Part shown: positions 8,841 to 17,327 of the stretch, piece by piece
Layout of the letters: every line of letters starts with the position of its first letter
How positions within the stretch are numbered: position 1 is the first letter of the stretch
Assembly: GCA_040220855.1 (NCBI GenBank)
Contig: JAVJVZ010000002.1
Coordinates: 21,165 to 85,164, forward strand
Source: JACKNG01 sp040220855
Lineage (GTDB): Bacteria; Pseudomonadota; Gammaproteobacteria; Ga0077536
Direction of reading: 5' to 3'
DNA: 64,000 nucleotides
The notes under the pieces: generated by a model
The model's input: the letters and a program-made list of their open reading frames with translations, nothing else
Databases searched by the model: none
What the model was told of the DNA's origin: nothing
Position numbers and translations under genes: made by a program

Positions 8841-10262
8841 CTACAAGGCGATGCCGCCGAGCTTGACGTCGAGATACTCCTCGATGCCCTCGCGCCCGCC
8901 TTCGCGCCCGATGCCGGAATCCTTGATCCCGCCGAAGGGGGCGGCAGCCGCAGTCGGGTTGATGTCGTTGATGCCGACGATGCCGAAGTCGAGTGCTTCG
9001 AAGCTCCTCAGCGCGGTGCGCAGGTCGTTCGTGTAGACGTAGGCGGCGAGGCCGTAGGCGGTGTCGTTGGCGAGTGCGATGACGTCGTCGCCATCGTCAT
9101 AGGGCACCACCGCGGCGACCGGGCCGAAGGTCTCCTCGCGATAGATGAGCATGTCCGGCGTAACGTCGGCGAGCACGGTCGGTGCGTAGAAGGTGCCGGC
9201 AGCGAGCGCGCCTTCGGTGAGTCGCGTGCCGCCGGTCAGGCAGCGCGCGCCGCGCGCGAGCGCGTCGCGCACCTGTGCATCGACCTTGGCAATCGCTGCC
9301 GGGTTGATCAGCGGCCCGATGCCGACGCCCTGCTCGAGCCCGTTGCCGACGACCAGGCGCTCGACGCGCGCGGTGAGTTCGGCCAGGAAGGGTTCGACCT
9401 GCGCGCGATGCACGTAGAAACGGTTGGGACTGATGCAGGCCTGGCCCATGTTGAGGAACTTGACCGCCGCTGCGCCCTTGGCCGCGTGCACCGGGTCGGC
9501 GTCGGGGAAGACGATGAAGGGTGCATGCCCGCCGAGCTCGAGCGAGATGCGCTTCATGTGCGCGCCGGCGGCCGCGGCGAGCTGCTTGCCGACCGCGGTG
9601 GAGCCGGTGAAGGTCAGCTTGCGCACGCGCGGATCGCCAACCAGGACCTCGCCGACCGGTCGCGGGTCGCTGGTGGTGACGAGATTGATGACGCCGTCCG
9701 GCACGCCGGCTTCGACGAGCAGCTTGAACACCTCGATCGCGATCAACGGTGTTGCCTCGGCGGGCTTGAGTACCACCGTGCAGCCCGCCGCGAGCGCCGG
9801 ACCGAGCTTGCGCGTGAGCATCGACACCGGGTAGTTCCAAGGCGTGATCGCGCCGACCACGCCGACCGGCTGGCGGCGCACCAGGAAACGTTGATCGGCG
9901 CGCGGTGACGGTAGGATATCGCCGTAGACACGCTTGGCCTCTTCGGCAAACCAGGACAGGAAATCGGCCGCGTACTGGGTCTCGATGGCAGCCGCGCGCA
10001 GAGGCTTGCCCTGTTCCTGCGTGAGCAGGCGCGCGAGTTCGCCCTTGCGCTCGACCATCAGCGCATAGGCGCGCTGCAGGATCTCGGCACGTTCGAAGGC
10101 ACTCCGCGACGCCCATGCGGGCAAGGCCGCGTGCGCGGCGTCGATGGCAGCGACGGTCTCGGCGGCGCCGCCATCGGCGACCTCGCCGAGCAGCTCGCCG
10201 GTGGCAGGATTGGCGACCGCGAAGCGGCGCGCGGCATTGAGCCAATGGCCATTGATGAGCAT
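8841..10262 (-). CDS. NAD(P)-dependent aldehyde dehydrogenase, succinate-semialdehyde type
   Basis: 473 residues, standard length for the ALDH superfamily. The catalytic Cys276 lies in NMGQACISPNR and the general-base Glu242 in LELGGHAPF. The cofactor-side TPWNYP and FTGST motifs are present. The closest family by pattern is succinate-semialdehyde dehydrogenase (GabD/SAD type), which oxidises succinate semialdehyde to succinate, but related glutarate or lactaldehyde dehydrogenases look similar. The ATG at 10262 has GAGG six bases upstream; upstream in-frame codons add a non-conserved tail. No partner transaminase (gabT) is nearby, so the physiological substrate is open. Confidence 0.85.
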   Translation of the reverse strand: MLINGHWLNAARRFAVANPATGELLGEVADGGAAETVAAIDAAHAALPAWASRSAFERAEILQRAYALMVERKGELARLLTQEQGKPLRAAAIETQYAADFLSWFAEEAKRVYGDILPSPRADQRFLVRRQPVGVVGAITPWNYPVSMLTRKLGPALAAGCTVVLKPAEATPLIAIEVFKLLVEAGVPDGVINLVTTSDPRPVGEVLVGDPRVRKLTFTGSTAVGKQLAAAAGAHMKRISLELGGHAPFIVFPDADPVHAAKGAAAVKFLNMGQACISPNRFYVHRAQVEPFLAELTARVERLVVGNGLEQGVGIGPLINPAAIAKVDAQVRDALARGARCLTGGTRLTEGALAAGTFYAPTVLADVTPDMLIYREETFGPVAAVVPYDDGDDVIALANDTAYGLAAYVYTNDLRTALRSFEALDFGIVGINDINPTAAAAPFGGIKDSGIGREGGREGIEEYLDVKLGGIAL

Positions 10263-10334
10263 GAAAGCCTCGTTGCGGGTTGAACCGCGCGCCATGCTAG
10301 CGATGCGCAGCGACGGCGTCACCCACCGGTGCAC

Positions 10335-10955
10335 TCACGGACGGTAGCGCGCGAACAGCGAATCGAACTCGTCGGCTCCGAGTTCGAGTTCCTCGACGGC
10401 CAGCGTGAGATGGCGGTCGACTGCCGTGCGCACCAGCGCGTTGACTTCGAGCACGGTTTCGAGCGGCACGCTGGCGAAGCGGAAATCACTCACCGCGAGC
10501 CCCGCCTTGCCGGTGTCGGTGTCGATGCCGAGTGGCAACACCACGGGCAGCAGGTTGCCATCGAGCATCAGCTTGAAGCCACGGTAGACGCTGCCGACGA
10601 AATCGAGCACGTTCTCGTCGGTATCCGCGACCAGGCGCGCGATCACGCGCAGGCGCGTGGTGCTGAGGTCGACCGGAATGGTGCAGTGGTCGGGGCCGAG
10701 AAAGGTGAGGCTGTGCCATTCGCGATCGTGCAGGTCGACCAGCGCGCCGAGAATGCCGAGATCCCAGCACGGCGCGACGCTCGAAGCCGCAACGTTGCGC
10801 AGGCAGCCACGATCCCTGAAATGCACCGCGCCCTTGTCCATGACGAGGTTGCCGACATGGGCACGGTCGCCGTGACAGACGAGCATGGGCAGCTCGCCCA
10901 GACCACGCAGGAACAGGCGGCTGTACAGGCTCGCAGCGGGCGGCGGGGTACTCAT
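10335..10955 (-). CDS. Hypothetical protein coupled to the EAL signalling gene
   Basis: 206 residues, soluble, no recognised domain, signal peptide or membrane helix. It begins with the ATG at 10955, overlapping the stop of the receiver-GAF-GGDEF-EAL gene by four bases, so it is almost certainly cotranslated with it. The composition is ordinary for the neighbourhood. The strong overlap implies a role in the same signalling unit, perhaps as a target or accessory factor of the cyclic-di-GMP protein, but nothing in the sequence shows this. Confidence 0.75.
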   Translation of the reverse strand: MSTPPPAASLYSRLFLRGLGELPMLVCHGDRAHVGNLVMDKGAVHFRDRGCLRNVAASSVAPCWDLGILGALVDLHDREWHSLTFLGPDHCTIPVDLSTTRLRVIARLVADTDENVLDFVGSVYRGFKLMLDGNLLPVVLPLGIDTDTGKAGLAVSDFRFASVPLETVLEVNALVRTAVDRHLTLAVEELELGADEFDSLFARYRP

Positions 10956-13828
10956 GCCGGACGCCAGGTGGTCGCGGGTACCCCGGTACCGAGCAGGGCC
11001 GCGCAGGCGGCTGCCGGCAGCGGGCGGCTGACCAGGTAACCCTGGATGACGTCACAGCCCAGCCCGGCAAGGGTCGCCACTTGTTCGCGTGTCTCGACGC
11101 CCTCGGCGACGACGGCGAGACCGAGGGTGTGCGCGAGCCCGTTCACCATGGTGACGATGCTGCGGCAGTACGGATCGTCCTCCATCTCGCTGATGAAGGA
11201 GCGATCGATCTTGAGCATGTTGACCGGCAGCCGCGCAACGTAGGCGAGCGAGGAGTAGCCGGTGCCGAAGTCGTCGAGGGCGATCGTAACGCCGAGTCCG
11301 CGCACGATGTTGAGCTTGCGCACCGCCTCGGCATGGTCATCCATGATCATGCTCTCGGTCAGCTCGAGTTCGAGCGCGGCGGCGTCGCCAAAGCTGTCGA
11401 CGGCCAGCAGGACATCGTCGAGGAAGGACTTGTGGCGCAGCTGCAGGGCCGAGATGTTGACGGCGATGGGCGGCGGCGCGAGCCCGGCTGCCTGCCACGC
11501 GCGGTAGTCGTGCGCTGCGCGCGACAGTGCCCAGCGGCCCAGCTCGAGGATCATGCCGGTCTCCTCGAGCAGCGGGATGAAGCGCCCTGGCGGCACCAGG
11601 CCGCTGTCGGGGTCGTCCCAGCGCACCAGGGCTTCGACGCCGACGATCGCGCCACTGACGAGACTCAGCTTGGGTTGGTAATGCAATACGAAGTGTTCGG
11701 CGTCGAGCGCGCGCCGCAGGCGCCCCTCGAGCGCGAGCGTGTCGGCGACACGCTCGTTGAGCGAGCGCTCGTAGAAGAGGAAGGTCGTGGCCTGCGCCTT
11801 GGCCTCGGCAAGCGCGGCCTCCGCGTTGCGATAGAGCGTCTCGGCATCCTTGCCATCCTGTGGCCACACCGCGGCACCGAGCGCGAAGCCGATGTGCAGG
11901 TTGTCGTCACCGACTGCGATCGGATGTTGCACGGCATGCGCGGCGAGTTGCTGCACGCGGTGGGCGATCTCGGTCGGATCGCGCACCTCGGCAAGGAAGC
12001 TCGCGAAACCGTTGGCGGCAACGCGCGCGAGGTTCTCCGGCGCATGCGCCCAGGTGAGCAGGCGGCGCGCAATCTCTCTCAGTACGTTGTCGCCGCCGGC
12101 AAGACCGTAGGTTTCGTTGATCGAGCGGAAGCGTTGCACGTCACCGAGGATCACGACCAGGTGCGTGCCGGGCAGCGCATTGTGCACGGCGTGCGCGAGA
12201 TGCTCGAGGAACAGTCGCCGATTGGGCAGGCCGGTGAGGGCGTCGTAGTAGGCGAGGTAATCGGCCTGCGCGGCCTTGGCCATGTAATCGAGCGCGAAGG
12301 AGACGTCGCCGGCGAGTTCGATCAGCAGGCGGATTTCCTCGCCGTTGAAGAAGTCGCGCTCGTGTGCCAGCAACACGACGCAACCGACCGCCTCGCCCTC
12401 GAGCAGCAGCGGCAGCGCGATCGCCGAGCGGAAGTCGTGCGCTATGGCACGCGGGGGTGCCTGCGGCGCGATGCCGGCGAGGAGGTCGTTACTCCATGCC
12501 GGCAGCAGGGTTCGCAGGGCCTGGCCGATGATGCCCTGCCCGCTCGGCATATCGTCCGGCGTCAGCGCGCCGCTGCGCAGCAGGTCGTCGCGCGTCGCCA
12601 CACCGGCCCAGGCAAGCGGTCGTACCGCCTGTGTCACGCCCTCGCGCAGGCCGATCCACGCTGAACCGAAACCGCCGTGCTCGATCGCGATGCGGCAGGT
12701 CTCGGTGAACAGTTCATCTCGCTCGCGCACGCGCACGATGAGGCCGTTGATGCTGCTGAGTACGGCCTGGATGCGGCTGAGCCGCACCACGCGCGCCTCG
12801 GCCGCGCGGCGCTCCGCCACCTCCCGTTCGAGCGTCGCGGCATGCTGCGTGAGGCGCGCATAGAGGCTGCCATTTTCGTAAACCCGCCCGGCGAGTGCCG
12901 CGCTCGTGGCGACGAGCACGCCGTCGTCATCGTCGAAACCTTCCGCGTCGAGCTTGTCGGCAAGGCCGATCCAGCCATAGGCGTGTGTCGGCGAGCGCAG
13001 CGGTGCGACCAGCAGGTTGCGCGCGCGCGGTAGTCCGGGCAGGTAGGCGGCCGCATTGCCATTGTTTGCGCTGACCGCGTAACTGCATTCGAAGGCGGGC
13101 TCCCAGCGCGAGGCAAAGGCGGCTTCGAGCGCCGCGCCGTCGAGCCGTTCCGGGATGTCCGCGTCGAGCCCGGCTACCGCCACGCAGCGCTTGCGCGAAT
13201 CGCCATCGTGCTTGAACCCGGCCACGGCGAGGGCGTAGCGCGCGCCAATCAACTCGCGGGCCATGTCGACGAAACCCTGCAGGAGCCGCTCCGGATCACG
13301 TTCCGAGGCGAGGCCGACCTGGCCGCGCTGGAAGGCGAGCAGGCGCTGGTTGGCGTGTTCGAGCTGCTCGGCGGTGCGCGAGAGTTGACGGTTGACCACG
13401 CGCGCGTGATCGGCGGCGAAATGACCACTGGCGGCGGGCTTCGTGGCGTTGCCCGGCCGCGTGTCCGCGAGCGCAGCGGCGACCGTCGTGATGATCTCTT
13501 CGGGCTCGCAGGGCTTGGTGAGCAGGTGCTCGACGCCGCAATCCCGGGCCAGGCGCGCCGCCTCCTGTCCCTGGTACCAGGCGGAGTAGAACACGACCGG
13601 AATGGCGGCGACGCGCGGATCGGCGCGCAGCTGCTGCACGAACTCGTAGCCGTCCATGGCCGGCATGAGGATGTCGGAGATGATGAGCCTGGGTTGCTCG
13701 CGGCGCGCCAGCGCGAGGCCGGTGAAGCCATCCGCCGCCTCGAGAACGCGGTAGCCGCACGGCGCGAGCACGGCGGCGAGCAGATCGCGGTTATCGGCGT
13801 TGTCGTCGACGACGAGAATGGTGGTCAT
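10952..13828 (-). CDS. Receiver-GAF-GGDEF-EAL cyclic-di-GMP signalling protein
   Basis: 958 residues. The order is: N-terminal receiver domain (about 1-120; acceptor D52, KPCEPEE at the lysine switch), a helical linker, a GAF-like region (about 170-330), a coiled-coil linker, a second GAF (about 365-530), GGDEF (about 540-700) and EAL (about 705-950). The cyclase domain is degenerate: the position of GGDEF reads AANGF. The EAL domain keeps its catalytic residues: EALVRW, VNIS, ELTES, ALDDFGTGYSS, LKIDRSF and VVAEGVET. It is therefore likely a cyclic-di-GMP phosphodiesterase whose GGDEF is regulatory or inert. The preceding lone receiver and PAS kinase gene are in the same orientation and probably feed it phosphate. 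Confidence 0.92.
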   Translation of the reverse strand: MTTILVVDDNADNRDLLAAVLAPCGYRVLEAADGFTGLALARREQPRLIISDILMPAMDGYEFVQQLRADPRVAAIPVVFYSAWYQGQEAARLARDCGVEHLLTKPCEPEEIITTVAAALADTRPGNATKPAASGHFAADHARVVNRQLSRTAEQLEHANQRLLAFQRGQVGLASERDPERLLQGFVDMARELIGARYALAVAGFKHDGDSRKRCVAVAGLDADIPERLDGAALEAAFASRWEPAFECSYAVSANNGNAAAYLPGLPRARNLLVAPLRSPTHAYGWIGLADKLDAEGFDDDDGVLVATSAALAGRVYENGSLYARLTQHAATLEREVAERRAAEARVVRLSRIQAVLSSINGLIVRVRERDELFTETCRIAIEHGGFGSAWIGLREGVTQAVRPLAWAGVATRDDLLRSGALTPDDMPSGQGIIGQALRTLLPAWSNDLLAGIAPQAPPRAIAHDFRSAIALPLLLEGEAVGCVVLLAHERDFFNGEEIRLLIELAGDVSFALDYMAKAAQADYLAYYDALTGLPNRRLFLEHLAHAVHNALPGTHLVVILGDVQRFRSINETYGLAGGDNVLREIARRLLTWAHAPENLARVAANGFASFLAEVRDPTEIAHRVQQLAAHAVQHPIAVGDDNLHIGFALGAAVWPQDGKDAETLYRNAEAALAEAKAQATTFLFYERSLNERVADTLALEGRLRRALDAEHFVLHYQPKLSLVSGAIVGVEALVRWDDPDSGLVPPGRFIPLLEETGMILELGRWALSRAAHDYRAWQAAGLAPPPIAVNISALQLRHKSFLDDVLLAVDSFGDAAALELELTESMIMDDHAEAVRKLNIVRGLGVTIALDDFGTGYSSLAYVARLPVNMLKIDRSFISEMEDDPYCRSIVTMVNGLAHTLGLAVVAEGVETREQVATLAGLGCDVIQGYLVSRPLPAAACAALLGTGVPATTWRPA

Positions 13829-13835
13829 GGTCGGT

Positions 13836-14213
13836 TCAGCGCTCCCGCGCGCGGATGGCGGTGACGTCGGCTACGAAGGTGGCCGGGTCGATGGGTTTGG
13901 CGAAGTAACCGTCGAAGCCTGCAGCGAGTGCAGCATCACGATCGCCCGAACGCGCCGCCGCAGTCACCGCGACGAGCGGTACGCCGGCCAGCGCCGGGTC
14001 ATCCTTGAGTGTGCGGGCGACGCCATGGCCGTCGCAGTGCGGCAGGTCGAGGTCGCACACGATGAGCGTCGGCCGGTGACGTCGCGCGGCCGCGATGCCG
14101 GTGATGCCGTCACGGGCGGTGTGCACCAAGCAGCCGGCGTGCTCGAGCAGGTAGACCATCAGGTCGAGGCTGCCGGGATGGTCTTCGATGACGAGTACGC
14201 TCGGCATGTTCAA
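13836..14213 (-). CDS. Single-domain response regulator (CheY-like)
   Basis: 125 residues consisting only of a receiver domain. The acidic residues E10/D11, acceptor D54 in VCDLDLP, T88 in AVTAAARS and K106 in FAKPIDP are present. It lacks an output domain. The start overlaps the histidine kinase stop by four bases and the stop lies 7 bases from the receiver-GAF-GGDEF-EAL start, so the three form one operon. It may relay phosphate between the kinase and the EAL protein or act as a phosphate sink. Confidence 0.9.
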   Translation of the reverse strand: MNMPSVLVIEDHPGSLDLMVYLLEHAGCLVHTARDGITGIAAARRHRPTLIVCDLDLPHCDGHGVARTLKDDPALAGVPLVAVTAAARSGDRDAALAAGFDGYFAKPIDPATFVADVTAIRARER

Positions 14214-15460
14214 GCGGGCGCCGGCAAGGTGAGGCTGAACACGCTGCCGGCACCGTGTTCACTGTAGAGGTTGATGTGCCCGCCGAGCAGCTCGGCGAGG
14301 CGCGCGCTCAGGTGCAGTCCGAGCCCGGTGCCTTCCTGCAGGCGTTCGCGCGCCTCGTCGAGTTGGGCAAAAGCTTCGAACAGGCGCGCGCGATCGGCTT
14401 CGCGGATGCCGATCCCGGTGTCGGCGACGGCGATGACGGCATCTGCGCCGCCGGCGCGCGCTTCGCGCGTGACGCTGATGCGCACGCCGCCCTGGTCGGT
14501 GAACTTGATTGCGTTGTTGGCCAGGTTGAGCAGGATCTGGGTCAGGGCACGGCGGTCGGTACTGAGCACCAGCGGCGGTTCGGGCAGGGCGACAGTGAAG
14601 CTGAGGCCGCGTGATTCGGCGAGCATGCGTAACGTGCTTTCGACTTCGCGCACGACGTCCTGCACCTCGACCCGCTCGAGGTGGAGTTCGACCTTGCCGG
14701 CCTCGATGCGCACCACGTCGAGGATGTCGTTGATGAGCGCCAGGAGGTGCTGAGCATTGCGCTTGACGGTGCCGAGCTGACGTTCCTGTTCGGTATTGAG
14801 CGGGCCCGGCAGGCCCATCAGCAGGGTGCCGGTGAAGCCGAGGATGGCGTTCAGCGGCGTTCGCAGTTCGTGGCTCATGGTGGCCAGGAACTGGTCCTTG
14901 GCACGATTGGCGTCGGCGAGCTCGAGGTTCTTCTGGCGCAGCGCAAGCTCGAAGGTCTTGCGTTCGCTGGTGTCGCGAATCGCGGCCATGGCGAGGGTGC
15001 GCGCGCCGAGCGCGAGCGGGCTCAGGCTGATCTCGACCGGGAACTCGGTGCCGTTGCTGCGCAGGCCGAACAACTCGAGCCCGACCCCCATCGGGCGCGT
15101 GCGCGGACGCTCGAAGAACGTGCTGCGGTGACCGGCGTGGTCGTTGCGGTAGCGTGGCGGCAGCAGCGTCTCCACCGTGCGCCACAAGAGCTCACCGGGA
15201 CGATAGCCGAACAGGTTCTCGGCCTGCTGGTTGGCCAGCACGACGACACCGTCCTCGTTGACCAGCACCACCGCGTCGGGCACCGATTCGAGCAGCGTGC
15301 CGAAGCGTGCGTCGAGGTCACGCCCGTCGGCGAGTGCGCGCTCGTGGGTCGCATCGACATCGCGGTCGGGTTTGTCGTCGGTGCTCTTCAACGCCTGCCT
15401 CGCGGCGCTTGGCTGGCCCCCGAACGGACCTGTGGTGTGCGCTCGAACATGCTGCCGCAT
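14210..15460 (-). CDS. PAS-domain hybrid-free histidine kinase
   Basis: 416 residues, no membrane segment visible, so probably cytoplasmic. A PAS domain (about 55-170; VPDAVVLVNEDGVVVLAN, NLFGYRPGEL) with a PAC-like tail is followed by HisKA, with the acceptor His in ATMSHELRTPLNAI. The HATPase follows, with the N box (NLANNAIKF), G1 (DTGIGI) and G2 (GTGLGLHLS). No receiver is fused; receivers are encoded by the next two genes. The first gene of the signalling operon, it is preceded by an AT-richer stretch with a dyad at 15515-15540. The annotated ATG at 15460 has an A/G-rich AGGGGAG directly next to it, so the exact start is less certain than the gene. Confidence 0.9.
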   Translation of the reverse strand: MRQHVRAHTTGPFGGQPSAARQALKSTDDKPDRDVDATHERALADGRDLDARFGTLLESVPDAVVLVNEDGVVVLANQQAENLFGYRPGELLWRTVETLLPPRYRNDHAGHRSTFFERPRTRPMGVGLELFGLRSNGTEFPVEISLSPLALGARTLAMAAIRDTSERKTFELALRQKNLELADANRAKDQFLATMSHELRTPLNAILGFTGTLLMGLPGPLNTEQERQLGTVKRNAQHLLALINDILDVVRIEAGKVELHLERVEVQDVVREVESTLRMLAESRGLSFTVALPEPPLVLSTDRRALTQILLNLANNAIKFTDQGGVRISVTREARAGGADAVIAVADTGIGIREADRARLFEAFAQLDEARERLQEGTGLGLHLSARLAELLGGHINLYSEHGAGSVFSLTLPAPA

Positions 15461-15514
15461 CTCCCCTGCTACTGGCTTGGCGGCGGCGCTCCTTCGTCGC
15501 AGTCAATAGAAAAT

Positions 15515-15540
15515 CGATCAATAGAGTATCGCTTTGATCG
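15515..15540. promoter_or_regulatory. Operator-like dyad CGATCAA-N12-TTGATCG
   Basis: A perfect 7-base inverted repeat with a 12-base spacer inside the AT-rich stretch, about 55 bases upstream of the kinase start at 15460. Spacing and symmetry fit a dimeric regulator site. It resembles, but does not match, an FNR box. The regulator is unknown. Confidence 0.4.
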
Positions 15541-15698
15541 GTTCAAGCGAAATATTATCTGATCTAAGTCAATATTCGTTACGAATGTCGATGGCGTGAA
15601 GCGGGGGCATGTCGAAGGGTGGCGAAACGCTGCTGCGGGGAGCGATGCGTGCCGTGGTCGAACGGTCCGGGCGGACCGGGGGTAGCCGGGAATACTCG

Positions 15699-15736
15699 GG
15701 CCTGTTGATCCTTCATTGCCGCCTCTGCTGCCCCTG
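15699..15736 (-). repeat. 38-base inverted repeat, left copy
   Basis: Read on the minus strand this copy matches the plus-strand copy at 15921-15958 at 32 of 38 positions. Both contain CAGGGGCA, an AGGYGG purine block, an ATG and GATCAAC. It reads toward the kinase operon. If translated from its ATG it would begin MKDQQA. It may be one end of a 260-base element or a paired regulatory site. Confidence 0.6.
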
Positions 15737-15920
15737 GAAACGCGGTAGTCGAGGCGCGGTGAGCGGGGTTTGGTCGTTCCGGATGAGCGCGCTGCAACGC
15801 CGGGTGGCGGCTTTTCAGGGGCAACCCTTCGGGCTGTGTTCCGGTTTGCGTCCGGCGGCGTTATCGCTCACGCGCGTACCATGACCACACCGCGCTCGCT
15901 CTGCCTCGCCGGGTCGCAAA

Positions 15921-15958
15921 CAGGGGCAACAGAGGTGGCGATGACAGATCAACCGGCC
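15921..15958 (+). repeat. 38-base inverted repeat, right copy
   Basis: Plus-strand partner of the copy at 15699-15736. It lies 42 bases upstream of the EVE-domain gene and reads toward it. The AGGTGG followed by ATG would start an 8-codon peptide, MTDQPAIT, ending at the TGA at 15965-15967. Six mismatches separate the two copies, none of which is an insertion or deletion. Confidence 0.6.
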
Positions 15959-16000
15959 ATAACATGACCGGCGCAGACAAGCGCACGATCAGCTACGACC

Positions 16001-16414
16001 ATGCATTACTGGTTGCTCAAGACCGAGCCGGAGACCTTCTCCTTCGACGATCTCCTGGCGCGCGGCGCCGCGGGTGAGACCTGGGACGGCGTGCGCAACC
16101 ACCAGGCGAGTGCGTTCCTGCGCGAGATGGCGGTGGGAGACCGGGGCTTCTGCTACCACAGCGGGCGCGAACGACGCATCGTCGGCACGCTCGAAGTGAC
16201 ACGCTCGAGCTATCCCGACCCGACCGACGCCGGCCGGCGTTTCGTCGCCGTCACCGTGCGCGCGCTCGAGCGTCTGCCGCAGCCGGTCACGCTCGCCGCA
16301 ATCAAGGCGGATGCCCGGTTCGCCGATTTCGCGCTGGTGCGTCAGCCGCGCCTGTCGGTGATGCCGGTCACGATGCAGGCATGGCGCCGCCTGCTGCGTC
16401 TGGCCGGCGGCTGA
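16001..16414 (+). CDS. EVE-domain protein
   Basis: 137 residues. The N-terminus HYWLLKTEPETFSFDDL and TWDGVRNHQASAFLREM are the hallmark of EVE (PUA-like) proteins, followed by GDRGFCYHSG and the later PVTLAAIKAD segment. EVE domains are thought to recognise modified bases in RNA or DNA. The protein is slightly shorter than the usual 150-160 residues but looks complete. In other Gammaproteobacteria this gene often sits near zapA, 6S RNA and the 5-formyl-THF cyclo-ligase; those are not seen here. Confidence 0.9.
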   Translation: MHYWLLKTEPETFSFDDLLARGAAGETWDGVRNHQASAFLREMAVGDRGFCYHSGRERRIVGTLEVTRSSYPDPTDAGRRFVAVTVRALERLPQPVTLAAIKADARFADFALVRQPRLSVMPVTMQAWRRLLRLAGG

Positions 16415-16421
16415 GCCGCGC

Positions 16422-17327
16422 TCACGCGTCGGCGGTGAACTTGACGCAGGCGCGCACGCGGTTGCCGCAGCCGAGATAGGCGAGCTCGTCGAAGCTCATC
16501 AGGTTTGCCAGCGCGATGCCGCGGCCATGCAGGTCGAAGGCGCGCGCGGGGTCGATGTGCAGGAAGCCGGCGTGGTCGAAACCGGCGCCTTCATCCGCGA
16601 TGGTGATGCACAGGCAGGTTGCGCTGCGCTCCAGCGTGAGGGTGACGACCTTGTCCGCATAGGTGGGGCTGGCAAGACGCCGCGCTACTTCGTCCTCCCA
16701 CGCGCCGCCCGCGAGCAGGCGACTCTTCTCACCGTAGCCGATACCGAGATTGCCGTGCTCGATCGCATTGACGAGCAGCTCGAGGAGGCCGGAAGCAACC
16801 CGCTCGGGTTCCGGAAAGAGCCCCGCCAGGTGACTCGCCAGCGCGCGCGCCTCGTCAAGCGTGCGCAGGTGGAAGGTGGCGCTGTCGAGCAGCTCGAGCA
16901 CCTGCAGGCTCGCCGCCTGGGTTGCCTGCAGTTCGCAGTAGCTGGCGTGCTGGCCGACCGCGGCCTTGACGATCATCGACAGCACGTCCGGCTCGAACGG
17001 CTTGGTGAGGTAGAAATAGGCGCCGGCATCGATACCTTCCTGCAGACTCGCGTGGCGGTCGTCGCCGGTCTCGATGATCACCGGCAGGCGCCGGAAGCGC
17101 GGTTCGGCCTTGACCCGGCGCAGCAGGTCGAGACCTTCCATGTCGGGCAGCCCGCGGTCGAGCAGCATGGTGGCGGGCGTCGCGTCGGTCGCGGCCAGCG
17201 CGGCCCATGCCGCGCTGCCGGTGGCGACATGCTGCACCGCGTAGCCGGCATCGTCGAGGACGTTCTGGATGTAGGCGGCGACGACGGGCTCGTCTTCGAC
17301 CAGCAGGACGGCGTTGCTTGCACGCAT
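16422..17327 (-). CDS. Receiver-HATPase (anti-sigma kinase-like) response regulator
   Basis: 301 residues. An N-terminal receiver (about 1-125; acceptor D57, KPFEPD) is joined by a helical linker to a C-terminal HATPase domain of the RsbW/SpoIIAB type (about 165-298). The ATPase has LLELLVNAIEHGNLGIGY as N box, ADEGAGFD and HGRGIALANLMSFDEL. There is no HisKA domain. Such fusions usually phosphorylate or sequester STAS-domain or sigma-factor partners. No STAS protein, PP2C phosphatase or alternative sigma factor lies in the window, so the partner is elsewhere. It is convergent with the EVE gene, with only 7 bases between them. Confidence 0.88.
   Translation of the reverse strand: MRASNAVLLVEDEPVVAAYIQNVLDDAGYAVQHVATGSAAWAALAATDATPATMLLDRGLPDMEGLDLLRRVKAEPRFRRLPVIIETGDDRHASLQEGIDAGAYFYLTKPFEPDVLSMIVKAAVGQHASYCELQATQAASLQVLELLDSATFHLRTLDEARALASHLAGLFPEPERVASGLLELLVNAIEHGNLGIGYGEKSRLLAGGAWEDEVARRLASPTYADKVVTLTLERSATCLCITIADEGAGFDHAGFLHIDPARAFDLHGRGIALANLMSFDELAYLGCGNRVRACVKFTADA

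Larger units (their letters stand above)
15461..16000 (-). other. 540-base divergent intergenic region
   Basis: No convincing gene. The left third (about 15495-15590) is AT-rich compared with the surroundings and holds a dyad and several TTGA/TATT elements, as expected for the promoter of the kinase operon. The rest is GC-rich and contains two inverted copies of a 38-base sequence (15699-15736 and 15921-15958), a third partial copy of its first ten bases at 15816-15825, and a perfect small hairpin around 15665-15680 (CGGTCC/GGACCG). Short open frames across it have no family features. Confidence 0.6.

Noticed and set aside
11081..12664. Plus-strand frame of 527 codons
   Set aside because: Antisense shadow of the receiver-GAF-GGDEF-EAL gene.
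15534..15547. FNR-like TTGAT...TCAA
   Set aside because: Spacing is one base short of the FNR consensus and the second half-site is imperfect; the larger dyad explains the TTGATC better.
15609..15884. Short open frames in the intergenic region
   Set aside because: No start signals, no family patterns and composition like non-coding GC-rich DNA. They overlap the repeats.
15600..15900. Possible 6S RNA upstream of the EVE gene
   Set aside because: The context (EVE gene) resembles the zapA-6S-ygfA neighbourhood, but I see no long closing stem or central bubble characteristic of 6S RNA.
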